Source: an uncultured Tateyamaria sp.
GTDB taxonomy: Bacteria > Pseudomonadota > Alphaproteobacteria > Rhodobacterales > Rhodobacteraceae
Length of the DNA stretch: 64,000 nt
Assembly (NCBI GenBank): GCA_947501275.1
Contig: CANMVD010000001.1
Coordinates: forward strand, 1,302,001-1,366,000
Direction of reading: 5' to 3'
Part shown: piece after piece, positions 18,850 to 27,227 of the stretch
Position numbering within the stretch: position 1 is the first letter of the stretch
Layout: each line of letters begins with the position of its first letter
The notes under the pieces: model-generated
What the model was told of the DNA's origin: nothing
Database searches by the model: none
Seen by the model: the letters and a program-made list of their open reading frames with translations, nothing else
Program-made: the position numbers and the translations under genes

Positions 18850-19992
18850 TCAAGCGACCCGTTTGCCCTGGCTCCAGACTTGGCGCGCGATGGCCAGGTT
18901 TTCCTGGTGCGCGAACCAGACAAGATCAGCACGTTTGCCCACGGCAATTGTGCCTCGATCGTGCAAGCCAACATTGCGTGCAGGGGCGGAAGTAACCGTA
19001 GTTAGGCCACGTGCCATATTCCCCCACATCTCGCCCAACTGTACGGCAGACATCAGCAACGCCGCAGGAACGTAATCCGACGACACGATATCAAGCAGAT
19101 CACGTTCCGCCAGATCGGCAGCGGCCACATTCCCGGAATGAGAGGCGCCACGCACAAGGTTGGGCGCACCCATGATGATTGCGATGTCGTGGGCGCGGCA
19201 GGCCTGTGCGGCTTCTATCGTTGTTGGGAATTCAGCAATGGCGACACCGTGTTTGGCTGACACTTCAACCTGCTCGGGCGTTGTATCGTCGTGGCTGGCC
19301 AGAACGGCACCCAACCGCTGCGCTTCAGAGACTGCGGCGGCCTCGTGTGCTGCCCCTAGGCGTGCCTGAAGAGCGCGTAAATTTTCCACATGTTCCTCGA
19401 ACTCTGCCTCCGACAGGCTCCTTTTGCCCATGACGTAGGCCTTCATTTTCGACAGGTCCCGGAACTGGCGCTGTCCCGGTGTGTGATCCATGAGGCTCAG
19501 AATCCCAACGCGGTCTTCCGGTGTGAACTCCGCCAACTCTTCGCGCAGGGTTTCGGAACAGATTTCGGCGCGCAGGTGAAGAAAATGGCTGATCTTGAGA
19601 ACCCCACGCGCGCGCAAAGACAACAGTTCAGTCGATAACGCGCGTGCGTACCTGAGGTATCGCCCCTTGCTTGACGGGATTGATCCGACGCGTACAGCGT
19701 CAAAAACGGTTGTGATCCCTGTTCCGGCCAATTCCCGGTCATGGGCCAGAATGGCAGCGCCATAGGGCCACAGCACTTTGGGACGCGGTGATATGTGGCG
19801 TTCCAGATTGTCTGTGTGCAATTCGATCAGACCCGGCGCAAGATAGTCGCCCCCAAGGTCGGTTGCCCCGGAAGGGACATGCTGCCCCGTGCCGATATCA
19901 GCGATGAGGCCATCCCGCAGGACAACATGGCCATGTACAACCTCGTCTTCGAGGATCAGCTTGGCGTTGGCGAGGATCGTGTCTTGTGTCAT
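18850..19992 (-). CDS. phnM: Alpha-D-ribose 1-methylphosphonate 5-triphosphate diphosphatase
   Basis: PhnM removes pyrophosphate from the triphosphorylated phosphonate intermediate of the C-P lyase pathway. The 380-residue amidohydrolase-fold protein is complete, with metal-site motifs IELHTDNLERH near residue 58 and LASHDDTTPE in the middle, the EFPTTIEAA segment and the C-terminal GKRADLVWF. I chose the ATG at 19992 (MTQDTILANAK). It looks intact although the genes for the reactions just before and after it are broken in this locus. It is divergent from the DUF1045 gene with 34 bases between. Confidence 0.94.
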   Translation of the reverse strand: MTQDTILANAKLILEDEVVHGHVVLRDGLIADIGTGQHVPSGATDLGGDYLAPGLIELHTDNLERHISPRPKVLWPYGAAILAHDRELAGTGITTVFDAVRVGSIPSSKGRYLRYARALSTELLSLRARGVLKISHFLHLRAEICSETLREELAEFTPEDRVGILSLMDHTPGQRQFRDLSKMKAYVMGKRSLSEAEFEEHVENLRALQARLGAAHEAAAVSEAQRLGAVLASHDDTTPEQVEVSAKHGVAIAEFPTTIEAAQACRAHDIAIIMGAPNLVRGASHSGNVAAADLAERDLLDIVSSDYVPAALLMSAVQLGEMWGNMARGLTTVTSAPARNVGLHDRGTIAVGKRADLVWFAHQENLAIARQVWSQGKRVA

Positions 19993-20026
19993 GTGGCTGC
20001 TATCTCGAATTGGGAAAGGGTCGGTT

Positions 20027-20707
20027 ATGTTCACGCGATACGCTATCTACTACACGCCCGAACCGGGTAGCCCGTTGGCTGCCTTTGGCGCATCGTGGCT
20101 TGGGTGGGACAGTGCGGCGGGGCAGAGCGTCGACCACCCTGTCGTTGAGGGAATTGATTTGGATGCGGTCACCGAAACTCCGCGCAAATACGGCTTTCAC
20201 GGGACGATCAAGCCACCGTTCCACATGCAGGACGGGCAGGACCTGGACGCGTTGGAACAATCGCTTCGTGCGCTTTGTGCGACGGCTGCACCGGTCACGC
20301 TGGACGGGCTGGAACTCGCCCGTCTGGGCCGCTTTCTGGCTCTGGTGCCACGTGGCAGCGCAACGGCGCTCGGATCCCTTGCAGCACGTGCTGTGCAAGA
20401 GCTTGATCAATTTCGCGCGCCCCCGTCCGAGGCAGAACTGACCAAGCGCAGAGGGGCAGGGCTCAACCCCGCCCAGGACGCACATCTTGTACGATGGGGT
20501 TATCCTTATGTTCTTGATCAGTTCCGGTTCCACATGACCCTGTCTGGGCGGTTGGACAAAGCGATGGCCAAAGCCACCGAAGAGGTGCTTGGATCGCGGT
20601 TGGCGCAACTCACGCTCAACCCCTACACCATTTCGGGCCTCACCTTGTTGGGCGAAGATCGGTCGGGGAGATTTCATCAGGTCAGCCGTCATGCATTCAC
20701 CGGATAA
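20027..20707 (+). CDS. DUF1045 phosphonate-associated 2H phosphoesterase
   Basis: A 226-residue protein of the phosphonate-metabolism DUF1045 family, a 2H phosphoesterase usually coded with phn genes. Both catalytic HxT motifs are present: YGFHGTIKPPF (about residues 53-63) and FRFHMTLSGRL (about 169-179). It starts MFTRYAIYYTPEPGSPLA, typical of the family. It may hydrolyse a cyclic phosphate intermediate, but its reaction has not been proven to my knowledge. The reading frame is intact. Its 3' end overlaps the remnant phnN convergently by 19 bases. Confidence 0.88.
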   Translation: MFTRYAIYYTPEPGSPLAAFGASWLGWDSAAGQSVDHPVVEGIDLDAVTETPRKYGFHGTIKPPFHMQDGQDLDALEQSLRALCATAAPVTLDGLELARLGRFLALVPRGSATALGSLAARAVQELDQFRAPPSEAELTKRRGAGLNPAQDAHLVRWGYPYVLDQFRFHMTLSGRLDKAMAKATEEVLGSRLAQLTLNPYTISGLTLLGEDRSGRFHQVSRHAFTG

Positions 20708-21045
20708 AGGTAGGCGAGAATAGCTGTCACGGTAGTGTTCAACGGACCAGAATTGTCAATTTCCAAAGCTTTGATTTTCGCAACTAAATCATGCCCCTCG
20801 CTCAAATCGCCGTCTATAGTGGCTGGGATGCGGTAATGCGTCTCGTGTGCTGGACACGAAAGGGCAAAGGCCCAGGTGTCCCGCAGTGATTGGAATGTCG
20901 CGACATCCACCGTCTCAAACACTTCTCCACCGGCTTCGGCGCGGTGGGTAATAATGCGGCGCACCTAGCGTAAATGCGCTTCAGTGGCGACCATGGCAGC
21001 CATGACCGTGCCCTTGCCAACGCCGGAGGGGCCCGCCACCGCCAT
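20689..21045 (-). pseudogene. phnN: phnN remnant (ribose 1,5-bisphosphokinase)
   Basis: The P-loop MAVAGPSGVGKGTVM is followed by VATEAHLR, an in-frame TAG (complement of 20965-20967), then VRRIITHRAEAGGEVFE, THYRIPATIDGDLSEGHDLV, and directly ALEIDNSGPLNTTV at the C-terminus. The middle of the protein, between GHDLV and LEIDNSG, is deleted (roughly 60-70 residues by comparison with family members). A stop plus an internal deletion make it non-functional. Its 5' end is joined straight to the C-terminal piece of phnK. Confidence 0.88.
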
Positions 21046-21295
21046 CAGCCGGTCCGCCAACAGCCACACTACGGCCAGATCATGCGTGACAATGACAATG
21101 CTCAGAACCATCTCGGCTGCTTTGATCCGGGGGCAGGTGACCAGCCAGGCATTTCAGCAAAGTTGTCTTGCCAGACCCTCTTTCACCGACGACGCCCATC
21201 ACTTTATTGGGATAAAGATAAAACGCCACATCGGCGCATCCAATTCAGCGACCAAAGGATTTCGTCCGGCCCTCGACCTGCAGTAACGAGATCAT
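21046..21295 (-). pseudogene. phnK: phnK remnant fused to phnN, phnL missing
   Basis: The minus strand reads MISLLQVEGRTKSFGR, a TGA, then IGCADVAFYLYPNKVMGVVG and a Walker A motif GERGSGKTTLLKCLAGHLPPD, all in one frame. After a deletion the C-terminal piece LSIVIVTHDLAVVWLLADRL continues in another frame and runs straight into the phnN P-loop. The ABC signature and Walker B motif of PhnK are gone, and so is the whole of phnL, which normally lies between phnK and phnN. PhnK is the ABC-type ATPase component of the C-P lyase complex. Confidence 0.87.
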
Positions 21296-21915
21296 GACGC
21301 CGGCTCTGCAACCGGGTGCTGGTTTGGGCCTGTGTGACCTGCGGCCTTGCGCGTTGCGCAGATATCCGCGTTGGAACACACGAACATGCGCCCTCCCTCA
21401 TTGTCGACAATCAGCGCGTCTTGAAAGGTATTCGTGGACCCGCACAGACTGCTGGGGTGATTGGCCTTTGTTGGCTCAAACGGAAAGTCCTCAAAATCCA
21501 GAGTGACCACCTGCGTGTAAGGCGGCGCATAGATCCGTTGCGCACGCCCTGCACCAAAATTCTGATTGGCCGCCATGTCCTACTTGGGATTGCCAAATTT
21601 CGGCATGGGTGAAGGGACTATCACGCAACGCCCTTCGATTTTGACCGTATGGGGATAAGCAGTCGAGATGACACCATGGGCGCTGATGTCTTCATAGAGT
21701 TTGAGGCGCATCAGGCCGTAGTCCTGCAAAGCATCCGCTTTGGTCACCTCGGCCGCAGAAACCTGAACGCCTCCTTTGCCCCAACCATAGGGTATGAACA
21801 TCTCACGATTGGCAAAGGCAACCTGACCGCGAGGGATCGCCAAGCCCTTGAGGATCGCCCGACGGATCATGCGCTTGGTCTGTTCATCCAAATATGCAAA
21901 GTTGTAGTCAGACAT
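21292..21915 (-). pseudogene. phnJ: phnJ remnant (C-P lyase radical SAM subunit)
   Basis: PhnJ cleaves the carbon-phosphorus bond. The remnant begins MSDYNFAYLDEQTKRMIRRA at 21915, runs to EVTKADALQ, then jumps to DYGLMRLKLYEDIS, missing about 75 residues. An in-frame TAG follows PKFGNPK, after which the same frame continues NFGAGRAQRIYAPPYT to the normal C-terminus. In the iron-sulfur cysteine cluster the first Cys is replaced (HPSSLCG instead of PCxLCG), while FVCSNADIC remains. Deletion, stop and lost ligand each argue for loss of function. The stop codon overlaps the phnK start, as in an intact operon. Confidence 0.92.
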
Positions 21916-21934
21916 GGCGCGAGGCCCACACAGA

Positions 21935-22135
21935 GTGAGTGTTGTTGAAATAGCGGTCGGAGTCGGTGCAGGGCTGGCGATCATTGCCTTTGCCATTTTG
22001 TATGCAGTACGCAGCGGCAAGTCTCATCAGTTGCCACGCCACGACGTGCGCGGAAATGGCAACCACACGGACAGCGATGTGCGTGCCAACCGCACATATG
22101 ATATCGGCGCAGATGGGGGCGATGGTGGAGATTGA
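21935..22135 (+). CDS. Possible small membrane protein inside the phn remnant region
   Basis: An open frame of 66 codons on the strand opposite the phn remnants, using GTG at 21935 (an ATG at 21914 is also in frame). It predicts one transmembrane helix (VEIAVGVGAGLAIIAFAILY) followed by a hydrophilic tail ending DGGDGGD, a pattern I associate with small uncharacterised proteins of this bacterial family. It sits between the phnI and phnJ remnants, where an intact operon has little space. It may be a real small gene that arrived during the decay, or chance. Confidence 0.3.
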   Translation: MSVVEIAVGVGAGLAIIAFAILYAVRSGKSHQLPRHDVRGNGNHTDSDVRANRTYDIGADGGDGGD

Positions 22136-22263
22136 TCCACGCGTTCGGTCCTTCTTTGTTCCCAAAAAATCTCCGCCAGAGGCACCCGGACCCATCAAAC
22201 TGATCATCGCGCCGCCTCCTTTTGTACATCGTTCGCCGTAGTCTCACGGCGCGGTTTGCTGAT

Positions 22264-22540
22264 CTATTCCAATTCGGACTGAAAATCGACGGAATGGGGC
22301 AGTTTGATATGCTCCAGAAAACCCGTCGCCTGAGTGTTATCCCCTTGATAAAGAGAATTTTTCGTCTTGCGCGGGCGCGCCGACGTTGTCTTCGCCAAGG
22401 TCTTTCCGCGTCAGATCGCGATCCACCAGTGCTATTGAAATCGCTTTGCGTTCGCTCATGCCAAACACCAACCCACAGCCCCGGTTGAACTGGGGGGCTG
22501 CGTCAATCGTCTGCTCCGCGCTTTTTGCGGCGACATACAT
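22264..22540 (-). pseudogene. phnI: phnI remnant
   Basis: Only the two ends of PhnI, a core subunit of the C-P lyase complex, are left. The start MYVAAKSAEQTIDAA at 22540 is followed after a large deletion by SERKAISIALVDRDL and VGAPAQDEKFSLS; the frame then shifts, and the C-terminus DNTQATGFLEHIKLPHSVDF continues in another frame to a TAG at 22264. Intact PhnI is about 360 residues, so roughly 270 are missing. Confidence 0.9.
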
Positions 22541-22541
22541 G

Positions 22542-22900
22542 TCATGACATCTGCGTTGTGCACGGCTGCGCAGCGATCTGCGCGCATGACGTGAAGATGC
22601 AATGCAGCCCTAGCGGAAACAGGACTGCATTACATTGGAACGCCACTCGCTCCGGCGGGTTCAGGGTGTGGGCTTCCTTGGTGCCGGGTTCAGGCAAAGT
22701 CGCTCCTCCAGCTTCCAGTGTGCGCTGCTCGACGATCACGGTGGCTGAGTGGTCGGGATACTCCGGCCTACCTGTCGGAATGGCTGCCAGGTCAATCTCG
22801 CTCCATCGCCCCTTAACAAAAGTTGCATTTTCCTGAGTGACCGCAAGGGCGCCAGTGTGGAAACGGATCCAGTCGTAAATGTCAGCGCAGTGATAGCGCC
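22542..22900 (-). pseudogene. phnH: phnH remnant (N-terminus deleted)
   Basis: The C-terminal 115 or so residues of PhnH remain: DWIRFHTGALAV, LAAIPTGRPEYPDHSATVIV, GGATLPEPGTKEAHTLNPP and FPLGLHCIFTSC, ending just before the phnI start as in intact operons. The N-terminal third is missing and the sequence runs into the phnF remnant on the other strand, with phnG completely absent. The 5' boundary given is approximate. Confidence 0.87.
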
Positions 22901-22919
22901 CGGTCAAGGAGGTGCTGTC

Positions 22920-23342
22920 TGTTTAAACCCGCTACCCGAACGAAAAGAACAGGCGGCATTGCATTTGTGTGAAACGGATCTGGTACACGCCCATGAGGGT
23001 GTCAGCCTCGCTGATGACGCACCGATTGCCCTGTTTCGATCCGTGTTTCCGACCACGCGTTTTCCCGAATTGCCCGACGCCTTGCGTTTGTCCGGATCAG
23101 TAACAGCAGCTTTGACGGCGTCGGGAATTGTCGATTATGTCCGCACCTCGACCCGCCTAACGTCGAAACAGGCCACCGCGACACAGGGCCTCAATCTGCG
23201 CATTTCCGAAGGGGCCCCAATTTTGCGCAGCGTTGGTGTCGATCTGGACCCAGAAGGCAGGCCGGTACAATATGGGCGGACTTGGTTTGCAGGGGATCGT
23301 GTGACGTTGACGCTTGATGCGGATGGATCGGGCCAAGTGTAG
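22920..23342 (+). pseudogene. phnF: phnF remnant (GntR regulator without DNA-binding domain)
   Basis: The UTRA-type ligand-binding domain of a PhnF regulator is readable on the plus strand: GVSLADDAPIALFRSVFPTT, LTASGIVDYVRTSTRLTSKQA and PEGRPVQYGRTWFAGDRVTL. The N-terminal winged-helix domain and start are missing; the sequence begins abruptly near 22920. In intact loci phnF is divergent from phnG, so one deletion from phnH through phnG into phnF explains the junction. Upstream sequence in the same open frame is antisense to phnH and not part of the gene. Confidence 0.86.
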
Positions 23343-23371
23343 TGTCCGGAACGTACCCGCCAGCGTGCGGG

Positions 23372-24979
23372 TCAATGCGTATCAAAGCCGCCCAGGATAC
23401 CATCGGTGTCCAAACCCCGCACCGACCCGGCCACGTGACCACGCCCACCCTCCAGACGAGACGCAACAAACCCGTCTGACACAGCGGGCGTCGCGGTGCG
23501 GATCAGGATCGACGCGGCAAGCAGCAATGCCGTGCGTTCGGCATAAAGTCGCGCCTCCTCCTCTGTTGGCAAGGTTTTCCACGTATCGTGATGGTCGCGT
23601 AGTGCGGCGTCATAGCGTGGGTTGCTGCCCGTGGCCGCAGCGAGTTCTGCGTGCAGCATCTCGGCGGCCACAGGCTCGCGCGCCAGAGTGCGCAATATGT
23701 CCAAACAGATGACGTTGCCCGACCCTTCCCAGATCCCATTGAGGGGCGCTTCGCGATAGAACAGAGGCATGGCGGTATCTTCTATATAGCCCATGCCACC
23801 CAATGCCTCCATCGCCTCGTATGTGACGCGCAGGCACAGCTTGTTGTTGAGAAATTTCGCAAGCGCAACGGCGATGCGAGCAAAGGCGCGGTCTTGCGGT
23901 GTTGTCCGATCAAACGCGGCGGCCACAAACAGCGCAAGACGTGTCGCCGCTTCCCAGTCAAGACACAGGTCCGCAAGCACCACGCGCATCAGCGGCTGAT
24001 CAATGAGATGTTTCTGGAAAGCCCGACGATGGCGGACCCAGTGCATGGCCTCGACCAATGCACCCCGCATCAGTCCAGCCGGGGCCACGGCAGTGTCCAA
24101 CCGGGTGTGATGCACCATTTCGATAATGGTCTGAACGCCGCGCCCTTCGTCACCCAACTGATAGGCAAGGGCACGGTGATACTCGATTTCTGCCGAAGCG
24201 TTGGCCTTGTTGCCCAATTTGTCCTTGAGCCGCATCAGGTGAAGCGCATTCCGATCCTCGTCCAACCAGCGCGGTACAAGAAAGCAGGTCAATCCGCCCG
24301 GAGTTTGCGCAAGTGTCAGGAAACCGTCCGACATGGGCGCAGAACAGAACCATTTGTGCCCCGTCAATCGCCAGTGCGCTCCGTCTTTTTCAGCACGCGT
24401 TGTATTTGCCCGGACGTCAGAGCCGCCCTGCTTTTCCGTCATCGCCATACCAAGCGTGGCTGAGGTTTTCAGAGCGATGGACAGAACGCGGTGATCGTAG
24501 CTGCGCGCGATCAGTTTGGGTACCCACGTATCGGCCAATTCCGCGTTCGCCTGCAACGCGGGCACCGCCGCATATGACATGGTGAGGGGGCAGCAATGGC
24601 TCGGCTCTACCTGGCTGGCGAGGTAGACCATGGATGCATGTGTGGCATGGCCATGGAGTGTGCCGTCCCAGGCGATGCCCGCATATCCAGCGCCTTGGCT
24701 CAGGGACATCATGTGATGATAGCTGGGATGAAAGGAGACCTCATCCAGCCGTCTTCCGCCGATGTCGAACAGGTGCAGTTCCGGTGGATTGCGGTTGGCA
24801 GCTCGCCCATGCGCGCGCGTCTCGCTTTGGCCCAATTCTTTGCCATAGGCCCCAAGCTGATGCGGGTTACTCAGGCAGTCTTGCAGAACCGGGTCGCTCG
24901 CGAACAAGTCGCGGTCCCCTGCGGCATCGGGCTGGTTCTCGACATCATGTGTGCTGGTGTGACTGCGCGGCTGGGACAT
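23372..24979 (-). CDS. AidB-like acyl-CoA dehydrogenase family protein
   Basis: A 535-residue flavoprotein of the acyl-CoA dehydrogenase family, AidB subgroup. AidB of E. coli is induced in the adaptive response to alkylation and binds DNA and FAD. The N-terminal THDVENQPDAAGDRDLFASD is typical for the subgroup; the core shows MTEKQGGSDVRANTT, LTGHKWFCSAPMSDGFLTLAQ, the substrate region EALGGMGYIEDT and the final YREAPLNGIWEGSGNV. Length matches AidB (about 540). The C-terminal DNA-binding tail is not clearly positive here. It is not linked to ada or alk genes. A role as a specialised acyl-CoA dehydrogenase remains possible. Confidence 0.88.
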   Translation of the reverse strand: MSQPRSHTSTHDVENQPDAAGDRDLFASDPVLQDCLSNPHQLGAYGKELGQSETRAHGRAANRNPPELHLFDIGGRRLDEVSFHPSYHHMMSLSQGAGYAGIAWDGTLHGHATHASMVYLASQVEPSHCCPLTMSYAAVPALQANAELADTWVPKLIARSYDHRVLSIALKTSATLGMAMTEKQGGSDVRANTTRAEKDGAHWRLTGHKWFCSAPMSDGFLTLAQTPGGLTCFLVPRWLDEDRNALHLMRLKDKLGNKANASAEIEYHRALAYQLGDEGRGVQTIIEMVHHTRLDTAVAPAGLMRGALVEAMHWVRHRRAFQKHLIDQPLMRVVLADLCLDWEAATRLALFVAAAFDRTTPQDRAFARIAVALAKFLNNKLCLRVTYEAMEALGGMGYIEDTAMPLFYREAPLNGIWEGSGNVICLDILRTLAREPVAAEMLHAELAAATGSNPRYDAALRDHHDTWKTLPTEEEARLYAERTALLLAASILIRTATPAVSDGFVASRLEGGRGHVAGSVRGLDTDGILGGFDTH

Positions 24980-25081
24980 GGGTTCAGCCTGCGGAGGTTG
25001 CCATCACGCGTCAAGAGGCAGGTAGCGGTGGCCATGCTTTGGACAATATGCAACTGTCGCCAGCCCTGGCGCCAGCCAAAC

Positions 25082-26038
25082 CTAATGCCAGTCAAAGAAG
25101 CCTTTGCCAGCCTGCTTCAATAGGTCGTTGGCAAGGTCTTCACCCATGCGCGCCCCGTCAGCGATAGCGCCCGAAAGCTGGCCTGAGATCGCGTCAGATC
25201 CATCTGGCCGCAACACTTCGCCGCGCAAGTGCAGCGTGGCGCCGTCCAGCGTTGCGAGCGCCGCGATGGGCGTTTCACAGGACCCATCCAAGGTAAGCAG
25301 AAACCGGCGCTCCGCCGCGAGCCGCTGACCGGTGGGCGCGTCGTGGATCGCCTCAAGCAGTGCGGCTGTGTTGTTGTCGTCGCTGCGCCGCTCGATTCCG
25401 ATGGCACCTTGCGCAACCGCTGGCAACATATCGTCAGGATCAACGGGCGTTGCAGGGACATCGCTCATGCCCAGACGGTTGAGACCCGCACAGGCTAGGA
25501 ACGTACAGTCGGCCACACCGTCTTGGAGTTTTTTAAGGCGAGTTTGCACATTGCCGCGAAATTCCACGATGTTGAGGTCGCTGCGTCTATGCATCAGTTG
25601 CGCTCGGCGGCGCAGGGATGACGTGCCCACAGTTGCGCCCGTGGCCAGATCAGCAATGCCTGCCAGTCCCGGTGACACAAAGGCATCGCGGACGTCTTCA
25701 CGCGGCAGATAGGTGTCCAGCAAAAGCCCGTCTGGCTGGAGCGTCGGCATGTCTTTCATCGAGTGAACAGCAATGTCGATTTTGCCGGACAGCAGGTCTT
25801 CTTCGATCTCGCGGGTGAATAGCCCCTTGTTCCCGATCTCTTTCAGGGGACGGTCCGCAGCAACCATGGACCTGTCGTCGCCCATCACTTTTATGACAAC
25901 AATTTCAAATGCGTCTCGTGGAAGGTCAAACGCTTCGGCCAATCTACGGCGTGTTTCATGGGCCTGTGCCAGCGCAAGGGGGGACCCTCGGGTGCCGATA
26001 TTCAGGGGGTTTTGCGGGGAAGGAAGGCGCACGTTCAT
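25082..26038 (-). CDS. hemC: Porphobilinogen deaminase (hydroxymethylbilane synthase)
   Basis: HemC joins four porphobilinogen units to hydroxymethylbilane in tetrapyrrole synthesis. The 318-residue protein has IGTRGSPLALAQA at the start, the VGTSSLRRRAQLMHRRSDL substrate-binding arginines, the FRGNVQTRL motif and the dipyrromethane-cofactor cysteine in LDGSCETPIAALA. The frame is open far upstream, but family similarity begins at MNVRLPSPQNPLNIG, so I use the ATG at 26038. It is divergent from hemE, with a TGT-N12-ACA palindrome between them. Confidence 0.96.
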   Translation of the reverse strand: MNVRLPSPQNPLNIGTRGSPLALAQAHETRRRLAEAFDLPRDAFEIVVIKVMGDDRSMVAADRPLKEIGNKGLFTREIEEDLLSGKIDIAVHSMKDMPTLQPDGLLLDTYLPREDVRDAFVSPGLAGIADLATGATVGTSSLRRRAQLMHRRSDLNIVEFRGNVQTRLKKLQDGVADCTFLACAGLNRLGMSDVPATPVDPDDMLPAVAQGAIGIERRSDDNNTAALLEAIHDAPTGQRLAAERRFLLTLDGSCETPIAALATLDGATLHLRGEVLRPDGSDAISGQLSGAIADGARMGEDLANDLLKQAGKGFFDWH

Positions 26039-26056
26039 GGCTTTATCTTTTAGATG

Positions 26057-26074
26057 TGTCAACTTATGTTGACA
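26057..26074. promoter_or_regulatory. TGT-N12-ACA palindrome, PpsR/CrtJ-type site
   Basis: TGTCAACTTATGTTGACA is a perfect palindrome with 7-base arms and fits the TGT-N12-ACA consensus of PpsR/CrtJ, the redox and light repressor of photopigment genes in phototrophic Rhodobacteraceae. It lies between hemC and hemE, which are PpsR targets in Rhodobacter as I recall. Its right arm contains TTGACA (26069-26074), a likely -35 box for hemE. Confidence 0.6.
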
Positions 26075-26140
26075 ACTAGAATGATTGCTCATTCGATGTA
26101 AAAAGCAAGGGTGTGCATGATGAAAGACGGAAAGTTCCCG

Positions 26141-27175
26141 ATGAGCCAGACAAAGACAATCCTGCGTAGCCTTGCGGGCGAGACACTTCCGACGCCGCCA
26201 ATCTGGATGATGCGTCAAGCCGGGCGCTACTTGCCGGAATACAAGGCAACGCGCGCGCAGGCCGGTGATTTCCTTTCGTTGTGCTACAACCCCGACCTTG
26301 CCGCCGAAGTGACGCTGCAACCGATCCGCCGTTACGGATTTGATGCCGCCATCTTGTTTGCGGACATCCTGCTGGTGCCGCAGGCGCTGGGCGCGGATTT
26401 GTGGTTTGTCACCGGCGAAGGCCCCCGTTTGTCGACCATCACCGCACAGTCTGATTTTGATGCCCTCAAGCCTGCGGACGCGATCCATGAGACACTGAAC
26501 CCGATCTACGAAACGGTCAAAATCCTGCGCCGCGAATTGCCGGAAGAGACGACATTGATTGGTTTTGCGGGGGCGCCTTGGACGGTTGCGACCTACATGA
26601 TTGCCGGTCAGGGCACACCGGATCAAGGACCGGCCCATGCCTTGATGCAGGGCAATACCCCACTGTTTGAAGCTCTCCTAGACCGTATCACCGAAGCGAC
26701 GATCGACTATCTTGCCATGCAGATCGATGCCGGAGCCGAGGTTGTGAAAATCTTTGACAGCTGGGCAGGGTCCCTGAAAGGCGATGCGTTCCAGAAATAT
26801 GCCGTTCTGCCGTGTGCACGGATCACCAAAGCCCTGAAAGAACGCTATCCGCACATTCCCGTCATCGGATTCCCCCGCGAGGCGGGCGATGGTTATGTCG
26901 GCTTTCATGCCGCCACGGGTGTGGATTGCGTTGCATTGGACAACTCGGTGTCACCGGAATGGGCAGCGGCCAACGTGCAGACAAGCGGCTGTGTGCAGGG
27001 CAATCTGGCCTCGTCCCACATGGTCACAGGCGGGCAGGCGTTGATCGATGAAACCCGTGCCATCGTAAAGGCATTTTCGGGTGGGCCGCATATCTTCAAC
27101 TTGGGTCACGGGATCACGCCTGATGCGGATCCAGAGAATGTGACGTTGATGATTGAGACCGTGCGCAGCAGCTAA
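26141..27175 (+). CDS. hemE: Uroporphyrinogen decarboxylase
   Basis: HemE decarboxylates uroporphyrinogen III to coproporphyrinogen III. The 344-residue protein carries the hallmark [20 protein letters not shown] near the N-terminus, [14 protein letters not shown], the [12 protein letters not shown] loop and FDSWAGSL. I use the ATG at 26141 ([11 protein letters not shown]), which gives the usual family length; ATGs at 26117 and 26120 are in frame and would add 7-8 residues, and I cannot exclude them. It faces hemC across a short shared promoter region and is followed by a tRNA gene. Confidence 0.96.
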   Translation: MSQTKTILRSLAGETLPTPPIWMMRQAGRYLPEYKATRAQAGDFLSLCYNPDLAAEVTLQPIRRYGFDAAILFADILLVPQALGADLWFVTGEGPRLSTITAQSDFDALKPADAIHETLNPIYETVKILRRELPEETTLIGFAGAPWTVATYMIAGQGTPDQGPAHALMQGNTPLFEALLDRITEATIDYLAMQIDAGAEVVKIFDSWAGSLKGDAFQKYAVLPCARITKALKERYPHIPVIGFPREAGDGYVGFHAATGVDCVALDNSVSPEWAAANVQTSGCVQGNLASSHMVTGGQALIDETRAIVKAFSGGPHIFNLGHGITPDADPENVTLMIETVRSS

Positions 27176-27227
27176 TCCGCATGGGGGCTTGACGACTCCT
27201 GAGGGCTGTCATAGGTGACGCCTCCAT

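Noticed and set aside
20689..22907. Sequencing errors as the cause of the broken phn genes
   Set aside because: There are several independent lesions including large deletions, loss of whole genes and a substituted ligand, which base-call errors cannot explain.
25082..26638. 518-residue version of HemC
   Set aside because: The extra N-terminal 200 residues are antisense to hemE and show no family similarity; the true start is at 26038.
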